Below, in pieces: positions 29,582 through 38,561 of a DNA stretch of 64,000 nucleotides. The stretch's first letter is position 1; each line of letters begins with the position of its first letter. Source of the stretch: Thermus amyloliquefaciens (GTDB taxonomy: Bacteria > Deinococcota > Deinococci > Deinococcales > Thermaceae); the NCBI RefSeq assembly GCF_000744885.1, contig NZ_JQMV01000003.1:868001-932000 (forward strand). Direction: 5' to 3'. Position numbers and translations under genes: made by a program. The notes beneath the pieces are model-generated. The model saw only the letters and a program-made list of their open reading frames with translations, did not search any database and was not told where the DNA came from.

Positions 29582-29739
29582 TAAAGAAACCATTTTTGCC
29601 AGGCGGAGACTTTCCTGAGGACTGGGGGCCTGGCTTCATGTCCCATCCTTGAGCGCTGGCAGGGGCATGGCTTGCTGGTTGGGAAGCTTGCGCGGGCATG
29701 GGCGTGGTATCCTCAAGGCCGGCCCTTGTGGCCCGGCCC

Positions 29740-31209
29740 ATGCTGAAACTGGAGAACATCACCAAGCGCTTTGGTCCCGTGGTGGCCAACCACCGGGTGA
29801 GCCTCGAGGTGGCCCGGGGGGAGGTGCTCGCCCTTCTAGGGGAGAACGGGGCGGGGAAGACCACCTTGGTGAGCATCCTCTATGGCCTTTATGCCCCCGA
29901 CGAGGGGCGGATTCTCCTGGAGGGCAAGGAGGTGCGCATCCCCTCGCCCAGGGCCGCCCAGCGCCTGGGCATCGCCCTGGTCCCCCAGCACCCGGAGCTC
30001 ATTGAGGCCCACAGCGTGGCGGAGAACCTGGCCCTGGGGCTGGACCTGCCCGCCTTCTTCTCCCGGCGGGCCTTGGTGCGGCGGTTGCGGGAGCTTCTTC
30101 GGGACCACCCCCTCGGCGTGGACCTGGAGGCCCCTGTAGGGCGGCTTTCCGCGGGGGAAAAGCAGAGGGTGGAGCTTTTGCGGGCCCTTCTCAACCGGCC
30201 CAAGGTCCTCATCCTGGACGAGCCCACCAGCGTCCTCACCCCCCAGGAGGCCGAGGGCCTTTTCCAAGAGGTGCGCCGCCTCAAGGGGATGGGCATGGCG
30301 GTGATCTTCATCAGCCACAAGCTGGAGGAGGTCCTGGCCATCGCCGACCGCATCGTGGTCCTGCGGGAGGGGAAAAAGGTGGGGGAGGTGCCCCGGGAGG
30401 AGGCGGACAAGGAGCTTTTGGTGCGGCTCATGGTGGGGCGGAGCGTGGCCCCGCCGCCCAAGGCACCCCCTGCGGGGGAGGAGGTGGTCTTGGAGGTGCT
30501 GGACCTCCTGGTGCCCCGGCACGGCTTCCCCTTGCAGGGGGTTTCCTTTACCCTGCGCTCCGGGGAGGTGCTGGGGGTGGCGGGGGTGGCGGGAAGCGGC
30601 CAGACGGAGCTCCTCGAGGCCCTGGCGGGCCTTAGGCCCCACCGGGGCGAGGTCCGCTTCCTGGGCAAGCCCCTTCCCCAGGACCCCGCCCGCCTTTTCT
30701 CCCTGGGCATCGCCCACATCCCCGAGGAGCGGGCCATGGGGGTGGTGGGGGGGATGAGCGTGGCGGAGAACCTGGCCCTGCGCACCTACCGGTCTTATGC
30801 CCAAGGCGGCCTCTTGGACTACCGCCGCATGGAGCGGGACGCCGAAGGGATCATCGCCCAGTACGGCATCAAAACCCCCTCGCCCCGCACCCCGGTGCGC
30901 TTCCTTTCCGGGGGCAACGTGCAGAAGGTGATCCTGGCCCGGGAGCTCAGGGGAGGCCCCAAGCTCCTTTTGGCCATGCACCCCACCCATGGGGTGGACG
31001 TGGGGGCGGCGGAGGAGGTCCACGGGCGCATCCTGGACCTGGTGCGCCAGGGGGCGGCGGTCCTCCTGGTGAGCGAGGACCTGGACGAGATCCTGGCCCT
31101 TTCCCACCGGGTGGCCGCCCTGTACCACGGGCGCCTGGTGGGGCCCGTGCCCCGGGAGGCGGTGGACCGGGAGCGCCTGGGGCGGATGATGACGGAGGGG
31201 CGGGCATGA
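29740..31209 (+). CDS. ABC transporter ATP-binding protein, BMP-type nucleoside/sugar importer
   Basis: A 489-residue protein with two ABC modules, as in RbsA/NupA-type ATPases. The first has Walker A GENGAGKT and signature LSAGEKQRVEL; the second has a weak Walker A (GVAGSGQTE) and LSGGNVQKVILAREL. The start is ATG 29740 (LENITKRFGPV follows); an extended -10 TGGTATCCT lies at 29705-29713. The ATPase, two permeases and a BMP-family binding protein follow each other with overlaps, so this is one complete importer operon, probably for purine nucleosides. Confidence 0.9.
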   Translation: MLKLENITKRFGPVVANHRVSLEVARGEVLALLGENGAGKTTLVSILYGLYAPDEGRILLEGKEVRIPSPRAAQRLGIALVPQHPELIEAHSVAENLALGLDLPAFFSRRALVRRLRELLRDHPLGVDLEAPVGRLSAGEKQRVELLRALLNRPKVLILDEPTSVLTPQEAEGLFQEVRRLKGMGMAVIFISHKLEEVLAIADRIVVLREGKKVGEVPREEADKELLVRLMVGRSVAPPPKAPPAGEEVVLEVLDLLVPRHGFPLQGVSFTLRSGEVLGVAGVAGSGQTELLEALAGLRPHRGEVRFLGKPLPQDPARLFSLGIAHIPEERAMGVVGGMSVAENLALRTYRSYAQGGLLDYRRMERDAEGIIAQYGIKTPSPRTPVRFLSGGNVQKVILARELRGGPKLLLAMHPTHGVDVGAAEEVHGRILDLVRQGAAVLLVSEDLDEILALSHRVAALYHGRLVGPVPREAVDRERLGRMMTEGRA

Positions 31210-32255
31210 GGTGGGAGCTGGACCCAAGCCCGAGCCCGGGCAAGGTGGCCTTGGCCTACGTCTTCTTCCTGCTCCTGGCCCTCGTGGCCTTGGGGGTCCT
31301 CTTCTGGGCCTATGGGGTCTCCCCCTTTAGGGCCTACGCCCTCATGTTCTCCCCCTTGGGGGACGCCTTGGGCCTGGCGGAGGTGGCCCGGCGCACCATC
31401 CCCCTTCTCCTCATCGGCTCGGGGCTTGTTTTGGCCTTCCGTGTGGGCTTTTTCAACATCGGGGCGGAAGGGCAGCTCCTCATGGGGGCGGTGGGAGCCA
31501 CCTACGGGGCGCTTTTCCTTCCCCCAGGGCCTTGGACCCTGGCCCTGATGTTCCTCCTTGGGGGCGGTTTGGGTGCCCTTTGGGCAGGGTTGGCCGCCTG
31601 GCTTAGGGTACGCTTCGGGGCCAGTGAGATCCTCACCACCCTCATGCAGAACTACCTGGCCTACTACCTGGTGGTCTACCTGGTGGCGGGGCCCTGGAAG
31701 GGCCAGCTCGTGTTCGGCTTCCTCTACACCGACCGCTTTCCCCAAGAGGCCCAGCTTCCCCGGCTCGGGGATACCCTGGTGCACTGGCCCACCCTGCTCC
31801 TGGGGGTCCTGGCGGCGGCGGCTTTGCACCTCCTCCTTTTCCGCACCCCCTTGGGCTTGGAGTGGCGGGTGCTGGGGGAGAACCCCCAGGCCGCCCGTTA
31901 CCTGGGCCTGAGGGCGGGGAGGCTCCTCCTCCTGGCGGCGCTCCTTTCCGGCACCCTGGCCGGCTTCACCGGGGTGGGGGAGGTGGCGGGGATCCACCTT
32001 AGGCTTCTGGAGCCCGCGCAAATCTCCTTGGGCTACGGCTTCACCGCCATCCTGGCCGCCTGGCTGGCCCGGGGCAAGCCCCTCTTGGTCCTCCTCACCG
32101 CCCCCCTGCTGGGCCTCATCCTGGCTGGGGGGGATGCCCTGAAGCTTTCCCTCTCCATGCCCTTTCGCGTGGTGGACGTGGTGGCGGGGCTTTTGCTCCT
32201 CGCCCTCGTGGGGGCGGAGGCCGCAAGCCGCCACCGCCTGGTCTGGAGGCGCTGA
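31206..32255 (+). CDS. ABC transporter permease 1 of the BMP-type importer
   Basis: A 349-residue BPD_transp_2 permease with about nine to ten membrane segments and the family motif FFNIGAEGQLLMGAVGATYG near residue 80. An EILTTLMQNYLAYYLVVYLV segment follows. It overlaps the ATPase gene by four bases and the second permease by one (TGATG). The pair forms a heterodimeric channel. Confidence 0.9.
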   Translation: MRWELDPSPSPGKVALAYVFFLLLALVALGVLFWAYGVSPFRAYALMFSPLGDALGLAEVARRTIPLLLIGSGLVLAFRVGFFNIGAEGQLLMGAVGATYGALFLPPGPWTLALMFLLGGGLGALWAGLAAWLRVRFGASEILTTLMQNYLAYYLVVYLVAGPWKGQLVFGFLYTDRFPQEAQLPRLGDTLVHWPTLLLGVLAAAALHLLLFRTPLGLEWRVLGENPQAARYLGLRAGRLLLLAALLSGTLAGFTGVGEVAGIHLRLLEPAQISLGYGFTAILAAWLARGKPLLVLLTAPLLGLILAGGDALKLSLSMPFRVVDVVAGLLLLALVGAEAASRHRLVWRR

Positions 32256-33088
32256 TGGAAGAGGCTTTGGTGCGCGCGGTCCTCTTTGGAACCCCCATCC
32301 TCCTGGCCGCCCTGGGGGCGTTGCTTTCGGAGCGAAGTGGGGTCGTGAACCTGGGGGTGGAGGGGATGATGGCCCTTTCCGCCCTGGCGGCCTTTGCCGT
32401 GGCCCAGGAGGCGGGTCCCCTCCTGGGGGTGGTGGCCGGGATGGGGGTGGGGGGGTTCCTGGGGCTTTCCCTGGGGGTCTTTGCGGTTTTCCTGCGGACC
32501 AACCAGTTTGTGGCGGGGCTGGCGGTGGCGGCCTTGGGCCTTGGGGCCTCGGGGCTTTTGGGGAAGCGGTACGAGGGGGTGCCCTTGGCCCACCCTCTGC
32601 CCGAGGAAGGCCTGGCCCTGGTGGCCCTGGCGCTGGCTTTGCTTTTGCACCATCTCCTCCTCCGCACCCGCTTTGGCCTTTACCTGCGCAGCGTGGGGGA
32701 AAACCCAAGGGCGGCGGACCTTTTCGGGGTGAACGTGGACGGGGTGCGCTATGGGGCCTTGGGCCTGGGAGGGGGGCTCATCGGGCTTGCCGGGGCCTAC
32801 CTCTCCTTGGCGTACCGCCCCTCCTGGACGGACGGCATGACCTCGGGCCTGGGTTGGGTGGCCATCGCCTTGGTCATCTTGGCCGCTTGGCAGCCCCTTA
32901 GGGCGGTTTTCGGTGCCTATCTCTTTGGTCTCCTTTTCTTCCTGCAGTTCCGCTTGCAGGGCAGTGTACCTATACCGTCCGAGGCCTTTGCCGCCATGCC
33001 CTACCTTCTGGTTATCCTGGTCCTGGCCCTCTCGGGCCGCGCCCGGGCCCCCAAGGCCCTGGGCGTGCCCTTTGAGCGGGGGAGGTGA
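32255..33088 (+). CDS. ABC transporter permease 2 of the BMP-type importer
   Basis: A 277-residue BPD_transp_2 permease, shorter than its partner as usual. It shows GVVNLGVEGMMALSALAAFA, then LYLRSVGENPRAADLFGVNV, which is the cytoplasmic coupling region facing the ATPase. The start ATG 32255 shares one base with the preceding stop. A GGAGGTGA at its very end serves as ribosome binding site for the binding-protein gene. Confidence 0.9.
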   Translation: MEEALVRAVLFGTPILLAALGALLSERSGVVNLGVEGMMALSALAAFAVAQEAGPLLGVVAGMGVGGFLGLSLGVFAVFLRTNQFVAGLAVAALGLGASGLLGKRYEGVPLAHPLPEEGLALVALALALLLHHLLLRTRFGLYLRSVGENPRAADLFGVNVDGVRYGALGLGGGLIGLAGAYLSLAYRPSWTDGMTSGLGWVAIALVILAAWQPLRAVFGAYLFGLLFFLQFRLQGSVPIPSEAFAAMPYLLVILVLALSGRARAPKALGVPFERGR

Positions 33089-33092
33089 GGGA

Positions 33093-34232
33093 ATGAGGAG
33101 GCTACTGGTACTGCTGGCGCTGGCCCTGGGGTTAGCCCTAGGGCAGGAGGCAAAGCTCAAGGCCTGTTTCATCTACGTGGGGCCCATTGGGGATGCGGGC
33201 TGGACCTACGCCCACGACCAGGGGCGGAAGAAGGCGGAGGCCGCCTTGCCCTGGCTGGAGACCCGGTACGTGGAGAGCGTGCCCGAGGCCCAGGCCCTGC
33301 CGGTCATTGACCGCTTCGTGAAGGAGGGTTGCCAGGTGATCTTCGCCACCAGCTTCGGGTACATGGAGGCGGTCCTCGAGGCGGCCAAGAAGTACCCGAA
33401 CGTCCTCTTCGCCCACGCCACCGGCATCAAGCGGGCCCCCAACGTGGCCACCTACATGGCGGACTTCTACCAGGTCTACTATCTGAACGGCCTGGCCGCC
33501 GGAGCCCTTTCCAAGACGGGCAAGGTGGGCTACGTGGCCGCCTTCCCCATCCCCGAGGTGAAGCGGCACATCAACGCCTTCACCCTGGGGGTGCGGGCGG
33601 TGAACCCTAAGGCCCAGGTGCTGGTGCGCTGGATCAACGCCTGGTACGACCCGGCCAAGGCCCGGGAGGCCACGGAGGCCCTGTTGGCCCAGGGGGCGGA
33701 CGTCTTCGCCTTCACCGAGGACACCCCCACGGTGATCCAGACCGCGGCCAAGAAGGGGGCGTACTCCTTCGGCCACTACACCCCCATGCTGAAGTTCGCC
33801 CCCGACCACGTGGTCTCGGGGCAGATCGTCCATTGGGACGTGATCTACACCGATTTCTTGAAGAAGGTGAAGGAGGGGGTGTACACCGCCAAGAACCTGC
33901 AGAACGTGGACTACTTCTGGCTCTTGCAGCATAAGGCGGTGGAGATGGGGGCGGACTACGGGGTGCCCATCAACCCCAAGCACGTGCCCCTTTTGCAGAA
34001 GGCCCAGATGACGGTGGACGGGAAGAAGGTGAGCGTCTACGACCGCATCATGGCCCTTCTGAAGGACATGCAGAGCCCCAACCCCACCTTTGACCCCTTC
34101 ACCGGACCCATCCGGGACCGCAAGGGGGTGGTGCGCATCCCGGCGGGGAAGAAGGCCAGCTTGCAGGAGCTCCTCAGCATGGAGTGGGCCGCCCCGGGGG
34201 TGGTGGGGGACTGGCCGGGGGAGCCGAAGTAA
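33093..34232 (+). CDS. BMP family substrate-binding protein
   Basis: A 379-residue exported protein (signal peptide LLVLLALALGLALGQ) of the PnrA/BMP family, beginning the mature part KLKACFIYVGPIGDAGWTY. The VIFATSFGYMEAVLEAAKKYPNV and GKVGYVAAFPIPEVKRHINAF stretches are typical. BMP proteins bind purine nucleosides in several bacteria, so nucleoside import is the likely role, though other ligands exist. Start ATG 33093 follows GGAGGTGAGG. A strong bidirectional hairpin ends the operon. Confidence 0.9.
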   Translation: MRRLLVLLALALGLALGQEAKLKACFIYVGPIGDAGWTYAHDQGRKKAEAALPWLETRYVESVPEAQALPVIDRFVKEGCQVIFATSFGYMEAVLEAAKKYPNVLFAHATGIKRAPNVATYMADFYQVYYLNGLAAGALSKTGKVGYVAAFPIPEVKRHINAFTLGVRAVNPKAQVLVRWINAWYDPAKAREATEALLAQGADVFAFTEDTPTVIQTAAKKGAYSFGHYTPMLKFAPDHVVSGQIVHWDVIYTDFLKKVKEGVYTAKNLQNVDYFWLLQHKAVEMGADYGVPINPKHVPLLQKAQMTVDGKKVSVYDRIMALLKDMQSPNPTFDPFTGPIRDRKGVVRIPAGKKASLQELLSMEWAAPGVVGDWPGEPK

Positions 34233-34242
34233 AGGGAAAAGG

Positions 34243-34276
34243 GGGGAGGGCTGGGGGCTACCCGGCCCTCCCCTCT
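34243..34276. terminator. bidirectional terminator between the BMP importer and the aminotransferase
   Basis: A 9-bp stem GGGGAGGGC / GCCCTCCCC (34243-34251 with 34265-34273), with AAAA just upstream and TCTT downstream, sits between two convergent genes. Confidence 0.75.
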
Positions 34277-34277
34277 T

Positions 34278-35576
34278 CTAGAGCTCACGGAACACGGCCT
34301 CGAGGATCTCCAAGCCCATCGCCGCCTCCTCCCGGCTCAGGATGAGGGGCGGGGCGATGCGCAGGGCGGAGGGCCCCGCGGGGAGGAGGAGGAGGCCCTT
34401 TTGGAAGGCGAGCTCCACCGCCTTGTCCCGGAGGTCGGGCCGTTCCTCCTCGGGGGTGCCGAAGTCCAGGCCGATCATCAGGCCCCTTCCCCGCACGTCC
34501 CCAAGGAAGGGGTAGCGGGCCTGCATCCCCTGAAGCTCCTCAAGGAGGAAGGCCCCCACCTGGGCGGCGTTTTCCATAAGCCCCCCTTCCAATAGGTCCA
34601 AGGTGGCGTGGGCCGCGGCCGCGGAAACCGCCTGCCCGCCAAAGGTGGTGCCGTGGGCCCCGGGGCGCCAGCTGCCGAGCTCCTCCCGGAAGAGGAGGGC
34701 GCTCAAGGGGTAGCCGGAGGCCAGCCCCTTGGCCAGGACGTAGACGTCCGCCCGCACCCCCTCGTGCTCCAGGGCGAAGAAGCACCCCGTGCGACCGGCC
34801 CCCGTCTGCACCTCATCCGCCACCAGGAGGATGCCGTACCGCTCCAGAAGGGCCTTGAGCTGGGGGATGAAGCCGGGCGGGGGCACCAGGTACCCCCCTT
34901 CCCCTTGGATGGGCTCCAGGAAGAAGGCGGCCACCTCCTCCGGGGGCACCACGGTGCGGAAGAGGTGCTCCAGGTACTCCAGCACGGCTTTCCCCGCCTC
35001 TTGCGGCCTGGCTCCCAGGGGCGGGCGGAAGGGGTTGGGGAAGGGCACGTGCACCACCCCGGGAAGGAGGGGGGAGAAGCCCTTGCGGTAAGCGCTCTTG
35101 CTGGCGGTGAGGGAAAGGGCTCCTAGGCTTCTGCCGTGGAAGGCCCCGGTGAAGGCCAGGAGGTAAGGCCTGCCCGTGTGGTGGCGCACCAGCTTGATGG
35201 CGGCCTCTATCCCCTCGGTGCCCGAGTTGCCGAAAAAGACCCGGAAGCCCCCGCCCAGCCTCGCCGCCAACCTTTCCGCCAGGGAAAGGGTGGGCTCGTG
35301 GGTGAAGTCGGAGAAGCACACGTGGGCGAAGCGCTCCGCCTGGGCCTTCACCGCTTCCAGCACCTTGGGGTGGGCGTAGCCGGTGGTGTTCACCGCGATG
35401 CCGGCCATGAAGTCCAGGAAGACGTTCCCGTCCACGTCCTCCAGGAACACCCCCTGCCCCCGGGCGGGGACGAAGGGGTAAGGGCGGATGTAGGAGGGGG
35501 AGAGGACGGCCTGCCCCTTTTCCAAAAGGGCTTTGGCTTTGGGACCGGGAAGCGGGGTGTGGATGCTGGGTTTCAT
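34278..35576 (-). CDS. class III PLP-dependent aminotransferase (acetylornithine/4-aminobutyrate family)
   Basis: A 432-residue class III aminotransferase. Visible landmarks are VFFGNSGTEGIEAAIKLVRHHTGR, FTGAFHGRSLGALSLTASK, EPIQGEGGYLVPP, DEVQTGAGRTG and VLAKGLASGYPLSAL, with the PLP-binding Lys in AKGL. Substrate could be 4-aminobutyrate, acetylornithine, lysine or ornithine; the family cannot be split from motifs alone. It stands alone, convergent with the BMP importer. Confidence 0.85.
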   Translation of the reverse strand: MKPSIHTPLPGPKAKALLEKGQAVLSPSYIRPYPFVPARGQGVFLEDVDGNVFLDFMAGIAVNTTGYAHPKVLEAVKAQAERFAHVCFSDFTHEPTLSLAERLAARLGGGFRVFFGNSGTEGIEAAIKLVRHHTGRPYLLAFTGAFHGRSLGALSLTASKSAYRKGFSPLLPGVVHVPFPNPFRPPLGARPQEAGKAVLEYLEHLFRTVVPPEEVAAFFLEPIQGEGGYLVPPPGFIPQLKALLERYGILLVADEVQTGAGRTGCFFALEHEGVRADVYVLAKGLASGYPLSALLFREELGSWRPGAHGTTFGGQAVSAAAAHATLDLLEGGLMENAAQVGAFLLEELQGMQARYPFLGDVRGRGLMIGLDFGTPEEERPDLRDKAVELAFQKGLLLLPAGPSALRIAPPLILSREEAAMGLEILEAVFREL

Positions 35577-35644
35577 ACGGGGCCAGTCTACCAGGGCCCC
35601 GGCCCCCTTCCCAGACGCATTTTATGCGGTTTGGGCTTGGCTTT

Positions 35645-36193
35645 TTACAGGAGCCCTTCGGCTTCCAGGTGGGGGCGGGCGTAGAAGAGGGTGAGGGCGG
35701 TGGAGGCGTCCTGGATCTCCCCGGCCTCTAGGAGGCGGTAGATGTCCCGAAGGGGTAGTTCCACGGTTTCCAGAAGCTCCCCATCCTCCAGGGCCGGCCT
35801 GGCCACCACCTCCGCCTGAAGGGCCAGGAAGGGATGGAAGACCACCGCGGTGAAGGAGGGCTGGGGGTGGAAGACGGGGAGGGGGAGAAACCGCTTGGCC
35901 TCGGCCCCCACCTCCTCCAAGAGCTCCCGCCGGGCGGCCTCCAAGGGGGTTTCCCCGGGGTCCACCTTGCCGGCGGGGATCTCCAGGAGGAACTTTCCCG
36001 TGGGGTGGCGGTACTGCCGGATGAGGAGGGCGGTGGCCCTTGGGGTCACGGGCAGGACGAAGCTGGCGGCCACCGGACCCGGGCGGTAGATGTAGGTGAG
36101 TTCCTTGCCGGTGTGGGTGCGCACCCGCTCCCGAACCAGCCTCACGGGCTCGGTGAGGATCTCCTCCAGCTGGATCCTTTGCCAGGGGCTCAT
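35645..36193 (-). CDS. Nudix hydrolase, ADP-ribose pyrophosphatase-like
   Basis: A 182-residue protein with a complete Nudix box GETPLEAARRELLEEVGAE, preceded by LLEIPAGKVD and followed by a proline some residues on (VFHPQPSFTAVV). That is the ADP-ribose pyrophosphatase arrangement. Its start overlaps the yqeY-like gene's stop by four bases, so both are cotranscribed from the divergent promoter near 36589. Confidence 0.87.
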   Translation of the reverse strand: MSPWQRIQLEEILTEPVRLVRERVRTHTGKELTYIYRPGPVAASFVLPVTPRATALLIRQYRHPTGKFLLEIPAGKVDPGETPLEAARRELLEEVGAEAKRFLPLPVFHPQPSFTAVVFHPFLALQAEVVARPALEDGELLETVELPLRDIYRLLEAGEIQDASTALTLFYARPHLEAEGLL

Positions 36194-36576
36194 GGCGCAA
36201 GCCGCTCAATCACCCGGCGGACCTTTTCCCCGGGGGCCCTGGGGCCCAGGGCCTTGGTGACCACGCCGATGGCCGCCAAGGGGGTTTTGAACTGGGAGAA
36301 GTCTATGTTTTCCCGGATCCAGGCCTCAATCTCCTCCTCGCTCATCTCCTTTGGCAGGAAGCGGTCCAGGAACTCCACCTCAAACGTGTTGCCCTGCTCC
36401 AGGGCGATCTCCCGCAGGGCCTTTAGCACCTTGACCGCCTCGAGGTCGGGCAGGGGCTTGCCGTCCCCCTTGCGGTCCAGCTCCGCCTTCACCACCCGGG
36501 CGAAGTCCAGGGTCTTCTGGTCCCGGGCCTTCATGGCCTCCTTGATGGTTTCCTTGATGGCCTCGTAGATGCCCAT
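36190..36576 (-). CDS. GatB/YqeY domain protein
   Basis: A 128-residue stand-alone YqeY protein: KETIKEAMKARDQKTLDFARVVKAEL at the N-terminus, then FLPKEMSEEEIEAWI and AAIGVVTKALG. It resembles the tail domain of the GatB subunit of tRNA amidotransferase, which contacts tRNA, but the free form's role is unsettled. Start ATG 36576 has TAGACT seven bases upstream, which fits a leaderless mRNA; the upstream frame extension is non-conserved. Confidence 0.9.
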   Translation of the reverse strand: MGIYEAIKETIKEAMKARDQKTLDFARVVKAELDRKGDGKPLPDLEAVKVLKALREIALEQGNTFEVEFLDRFLPKEMSEEEIEAWIRENIDFSQFKTPLAAIGVVTKALGPRAPGEKVRRVIERLAP

Positions 36577-36583
36577 CCCCCTT

Positions 36584-36600
36584 AGTCTAGCCCGTAGAAT
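36584..36600. promoter_or_regulatory. divergent leaderless promoter elements (yqeY-like / purH)
   Basis: On the minus strand TAGACT (36589-36584) lies seven bases before the YqeY ATG. On the plus strand TAGAAT (36595-36600) lies seven bases before purH ATG 36608. Each would start transcription at the start codon. Confidence 0.5.
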
Positions 36601-36607
36601 GCCCCTT

Positions 36608-38098
36608 ATGTGGGCGCTGCTTTCCGTTTCCGACAAAAGGGGGCTTGTGCCCTTTGCTGAGGGGCTTCTGCGCCTTGGCTTCCAGCTTTTGGCCACCGGG
36701 GGGACCTACAGGACCTTGGCGGAGGCGGGGCTTCCCGTGACCTACATCTCGGATTTCACGGGGTTCCCTGAGGTCCTCGAGGGCCGGGTGAAGACCCTCC
36801 ACCCCAAGGTGCACGCGGGGCTTCTCGCCCGGCCCGACCAGGAGGAGGAGCTCAGGGCCTTGGGCTTTGAGCGGATAGCGGTCTTGGCGGTGAACCTCTA
36901 CCCCTTCCGGGAGACCGTGGCCCGGGGGGCCTCCTTCGCGGAGGCCCTGGAGCAGATTGACATCGGGGGGCCCGCCATGCTGCGGGCGGCGGCCAAAAAC
37001 CACCTGGCGGTGCTTCCCGTGTGCGATCCCGAGGACTATCCCCGGGTCCTCGAGGCCCTGAAGGAGGGCCCAAGCCCGGAGTTCCGCCGGGAGCTTGCCC
37101 GCAAGGCCTTCGCCCACACCGCGGCCTACGATGCCGCCATCGCCGAGTGGCTGGCCGGGGAGAAGTTCCCGCCCGAGAAGTTCTTGGTCCTCAGGCGGGA
37201 AAGCCCCTTGCGCTACGGGGAAAACCCCCACCAGGAGGCGGCCCTTTACCGGGTGGAAGGGGAAGGGGGCCCCGTGCTGGAGGCGGAGGTCCTCCAGGGC
37301 AAGGCCATGAGCTTCAACAACTACCTGGACGCCGAGGCCGCCTGGAACCTGGTCTCCGAGTTTGAGGAGCCCGCCTGCGTGGCCATCAAGCACCAAAACC
37401 CCTGCGGCGTGGCCCTCGGGCAAAACCCCTTGGAGGCCTACCAAAAGGCCTACGAGGCGGACCCGGTTTCCATCTTCGGGGGTATCGTGGCCTTTAACCG
37501 CCCAGTGGACGGCTCCACGGCGGAGGCCATGCGGGAGGTCTTCCTGGAGGTGGTCCTGGCCCCGGAGTTTAACGAGGAGGCCTTGGCGGTCTTTGCCCGC
37601 AAGAAGAACCTGCGGCTTCTCCGGGTGCCTTTCCTTGCCCAAGGCCCCTACCTGGACCTCCGCCGCCTCCGGGGCGGGGTCCTCCTCCAAGACGCCGACA
37701 CTGAGGACCCCGTGGTGCCCAAGGTGGTCACGCAAAAGGCCCCCAGCGAGGGGGAGTGGGCGGACCTCCTCTTCGCCTGGAAGGTGGTGAAGCACGTGCG
37801 CTCCAACGCCATCGTGGTGGCCAAGGGTGGGCAGACCCTGGGCATCGGGGTGGGGCAGACCAACCGCTACGCCGCCGCCAAGCACGCCCTCAAGACCGCC
37901 AAGGAGAAGGCCAAGGGGGCGGTTTTGGCCTCGGACGCCTTCTTCCCCTTTGACGACGTGGTGCGCCTGGCGGGGGAGTTTGGCGTGAGCGCCATCATCC
38001 AGCCCGGGGGAAGCGTGCGGGACGAGGACTCCATCCGGGCGGCGGACGAGCTGGGCCTGGCCATGGTCTTCACCGGGGTACGCCACTTCCGGCACTAG
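36608..38098 (+). CDS. purH: bifunctional AICAR transformylase / IMP cyclohydrolase
   Basis: PurH performs the last two steps of IMP synthesis. The 496-residue protein has the N-terminal cyclohydrolase ([32 protein letters not shown]-like [18 protein letters not shown]). Its C-terminal transformylase has [26 protein letters not shown] and [25 protein letters not shown] 36608 is preferred over ATG 36599 because the family starts with this Met-Trp-Ala-Leu-Leu and the -10 fits a leaderless start. Confidence 0.96.
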   Translation: MWALLSVSDKRGLVPFAEGLLRLGFQLLATGGTYRTLAEAGLPVTYISDFTGFPEVLEGRVKTLHPKVHAGLLARPDQEEELRALGFERIAVLAVNLYPFRETVARGASFAEALEQIDIGGPAMLRAAAKNHLAVLPVCDPEDYPRVLEALKEGPSPEFRRELARKAFAHTAAYDAAIAEWLAGEKFPPEKFLVLRRESPLRYGENPHQEAALYRVEGEGGPVLEAEVLQGKAMSFNNYLDAEAAWNLVSEFEEPACVAIKHQNPCGVALGQNPLEAYQKAYEADPVSIFGGIVAFNRPVDGSTAEAMREVFLEVVLAPEFNEEALAVFARKKNLRLLRVPFLAQGPYLDLRRLRGGVLLQDADTEDPVVPKVVTQKAPSEGEWADLLFAWKVVKHVRSNAIVVAKGGQTLGIGVGQTNRYAAAKHALKTAKEKAKGAVLASDAFFPFDDVVRLAGEFGVSAIIQPGGSVRDEDSIRAADELGLAMVFTGVRHFRH

Positions 38099-38123
38099 GC
38101 GTACATGGGGTAGGATTTAAGGT

Positions 38124-38363
38124 GTGAAAGCCCATGTGCGCTATACCATAAGCCTGGACCCTACCCTGGCGCAGTACGTGGAGGAAACACGCAGCCGCCT
38201 GGGACTTACGAGAAGCGAGGTGTTCGCCTTGGCCCTTAGGCGCCTAAGGGAACTGGAGCTGGCCCAAGGGTACCGCGCCTTAGCCCGTGATGCGGATTTT
38301 CTCCAGGATCCTCTGCTGGACTCCGGCCTGGAGGAAACCTTAGCCGAGACCACGTGGAGCTGA
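38124..38363 (+). CDS. ribbon-helix-helix antitoxin-like protein
   Basis: A 79-residue protein from GTG 38124. VRYTISLDPTLAQYVEETRSRLGLTRSEVFALAL is a ribbon-helix-helix DNA-binding pattern, and the C-terminal tail is the kind that covers a toxin. A gutted MazF-like gene overlaps its end, so it looks like the antitoxin of a former toxin-antitoxin pair. The upstream TAGGATTTAAGG region may carry its promoter. Confidence 0.72.
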   Translation: MKAHVRYTISLDPTLAQYVEETRSRLGLTRSEVFALALRRLRELELAQGYRALARDADFLQDPLLDSGLEETLAETTWS

Positions 38364-38508
38364 GACGAGGGACCGGGACAGCAAAGCCCAGGTCCAACTT
38401 ATCCGTCACATCCACCGGAGAAGGGTCAAGGCGCGCTTGGGGGAGCTTCCCCAGGACCTTCTAGAGGCTTTGAACCTTCGGATACGGGAGCACCTGGGCC
38501 TTGGGTAA
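38354..38508 (+). pseudogene. MazF/PemK-type toxin remnant with internal deletion
   Basis: GTG 38354 opens with VELRRG, the usual MazF N-terminus, but the frame fails at once. In another frame the C-terminus of MazF follows, KAQVQLIRHIHRRRVKARLG then LPQDLLEALNLRIREHLGLG, ending at TAA 38508. Intact MazF is about 110 residues; some 60 in the middle, with the catalytic core, are missing. It overlaps the antitoxin gene by 10 bases as in normal mazEF. Confidence 0.65.
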
Positions 38509-38513
38509 CTTAA

Positions 38514-38537
38514 AGGGGAGCTCTGCGGAGCTCCCCT
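38514..38537 (-). terminator. terminator of the desaturase gene
   Basis: Perfect 10-bp stem AGGGGAGCTC / GAGCTCCCCT with a 4-base loop. On the minus strand it is followed by TTTAAGTT, so it serves the desaturase gene ending at 38562. Confidence 0.65.
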
Positions 38538-38561
38538 GGGCCTAAGGAGGTGCCCGGGTTT

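Noticed and set aside
30819-32708. 629-codon minus-strand frame across the BMP importer
   Set aside because: Pro/Arg-rich shadow of the ATPase and permease genes.
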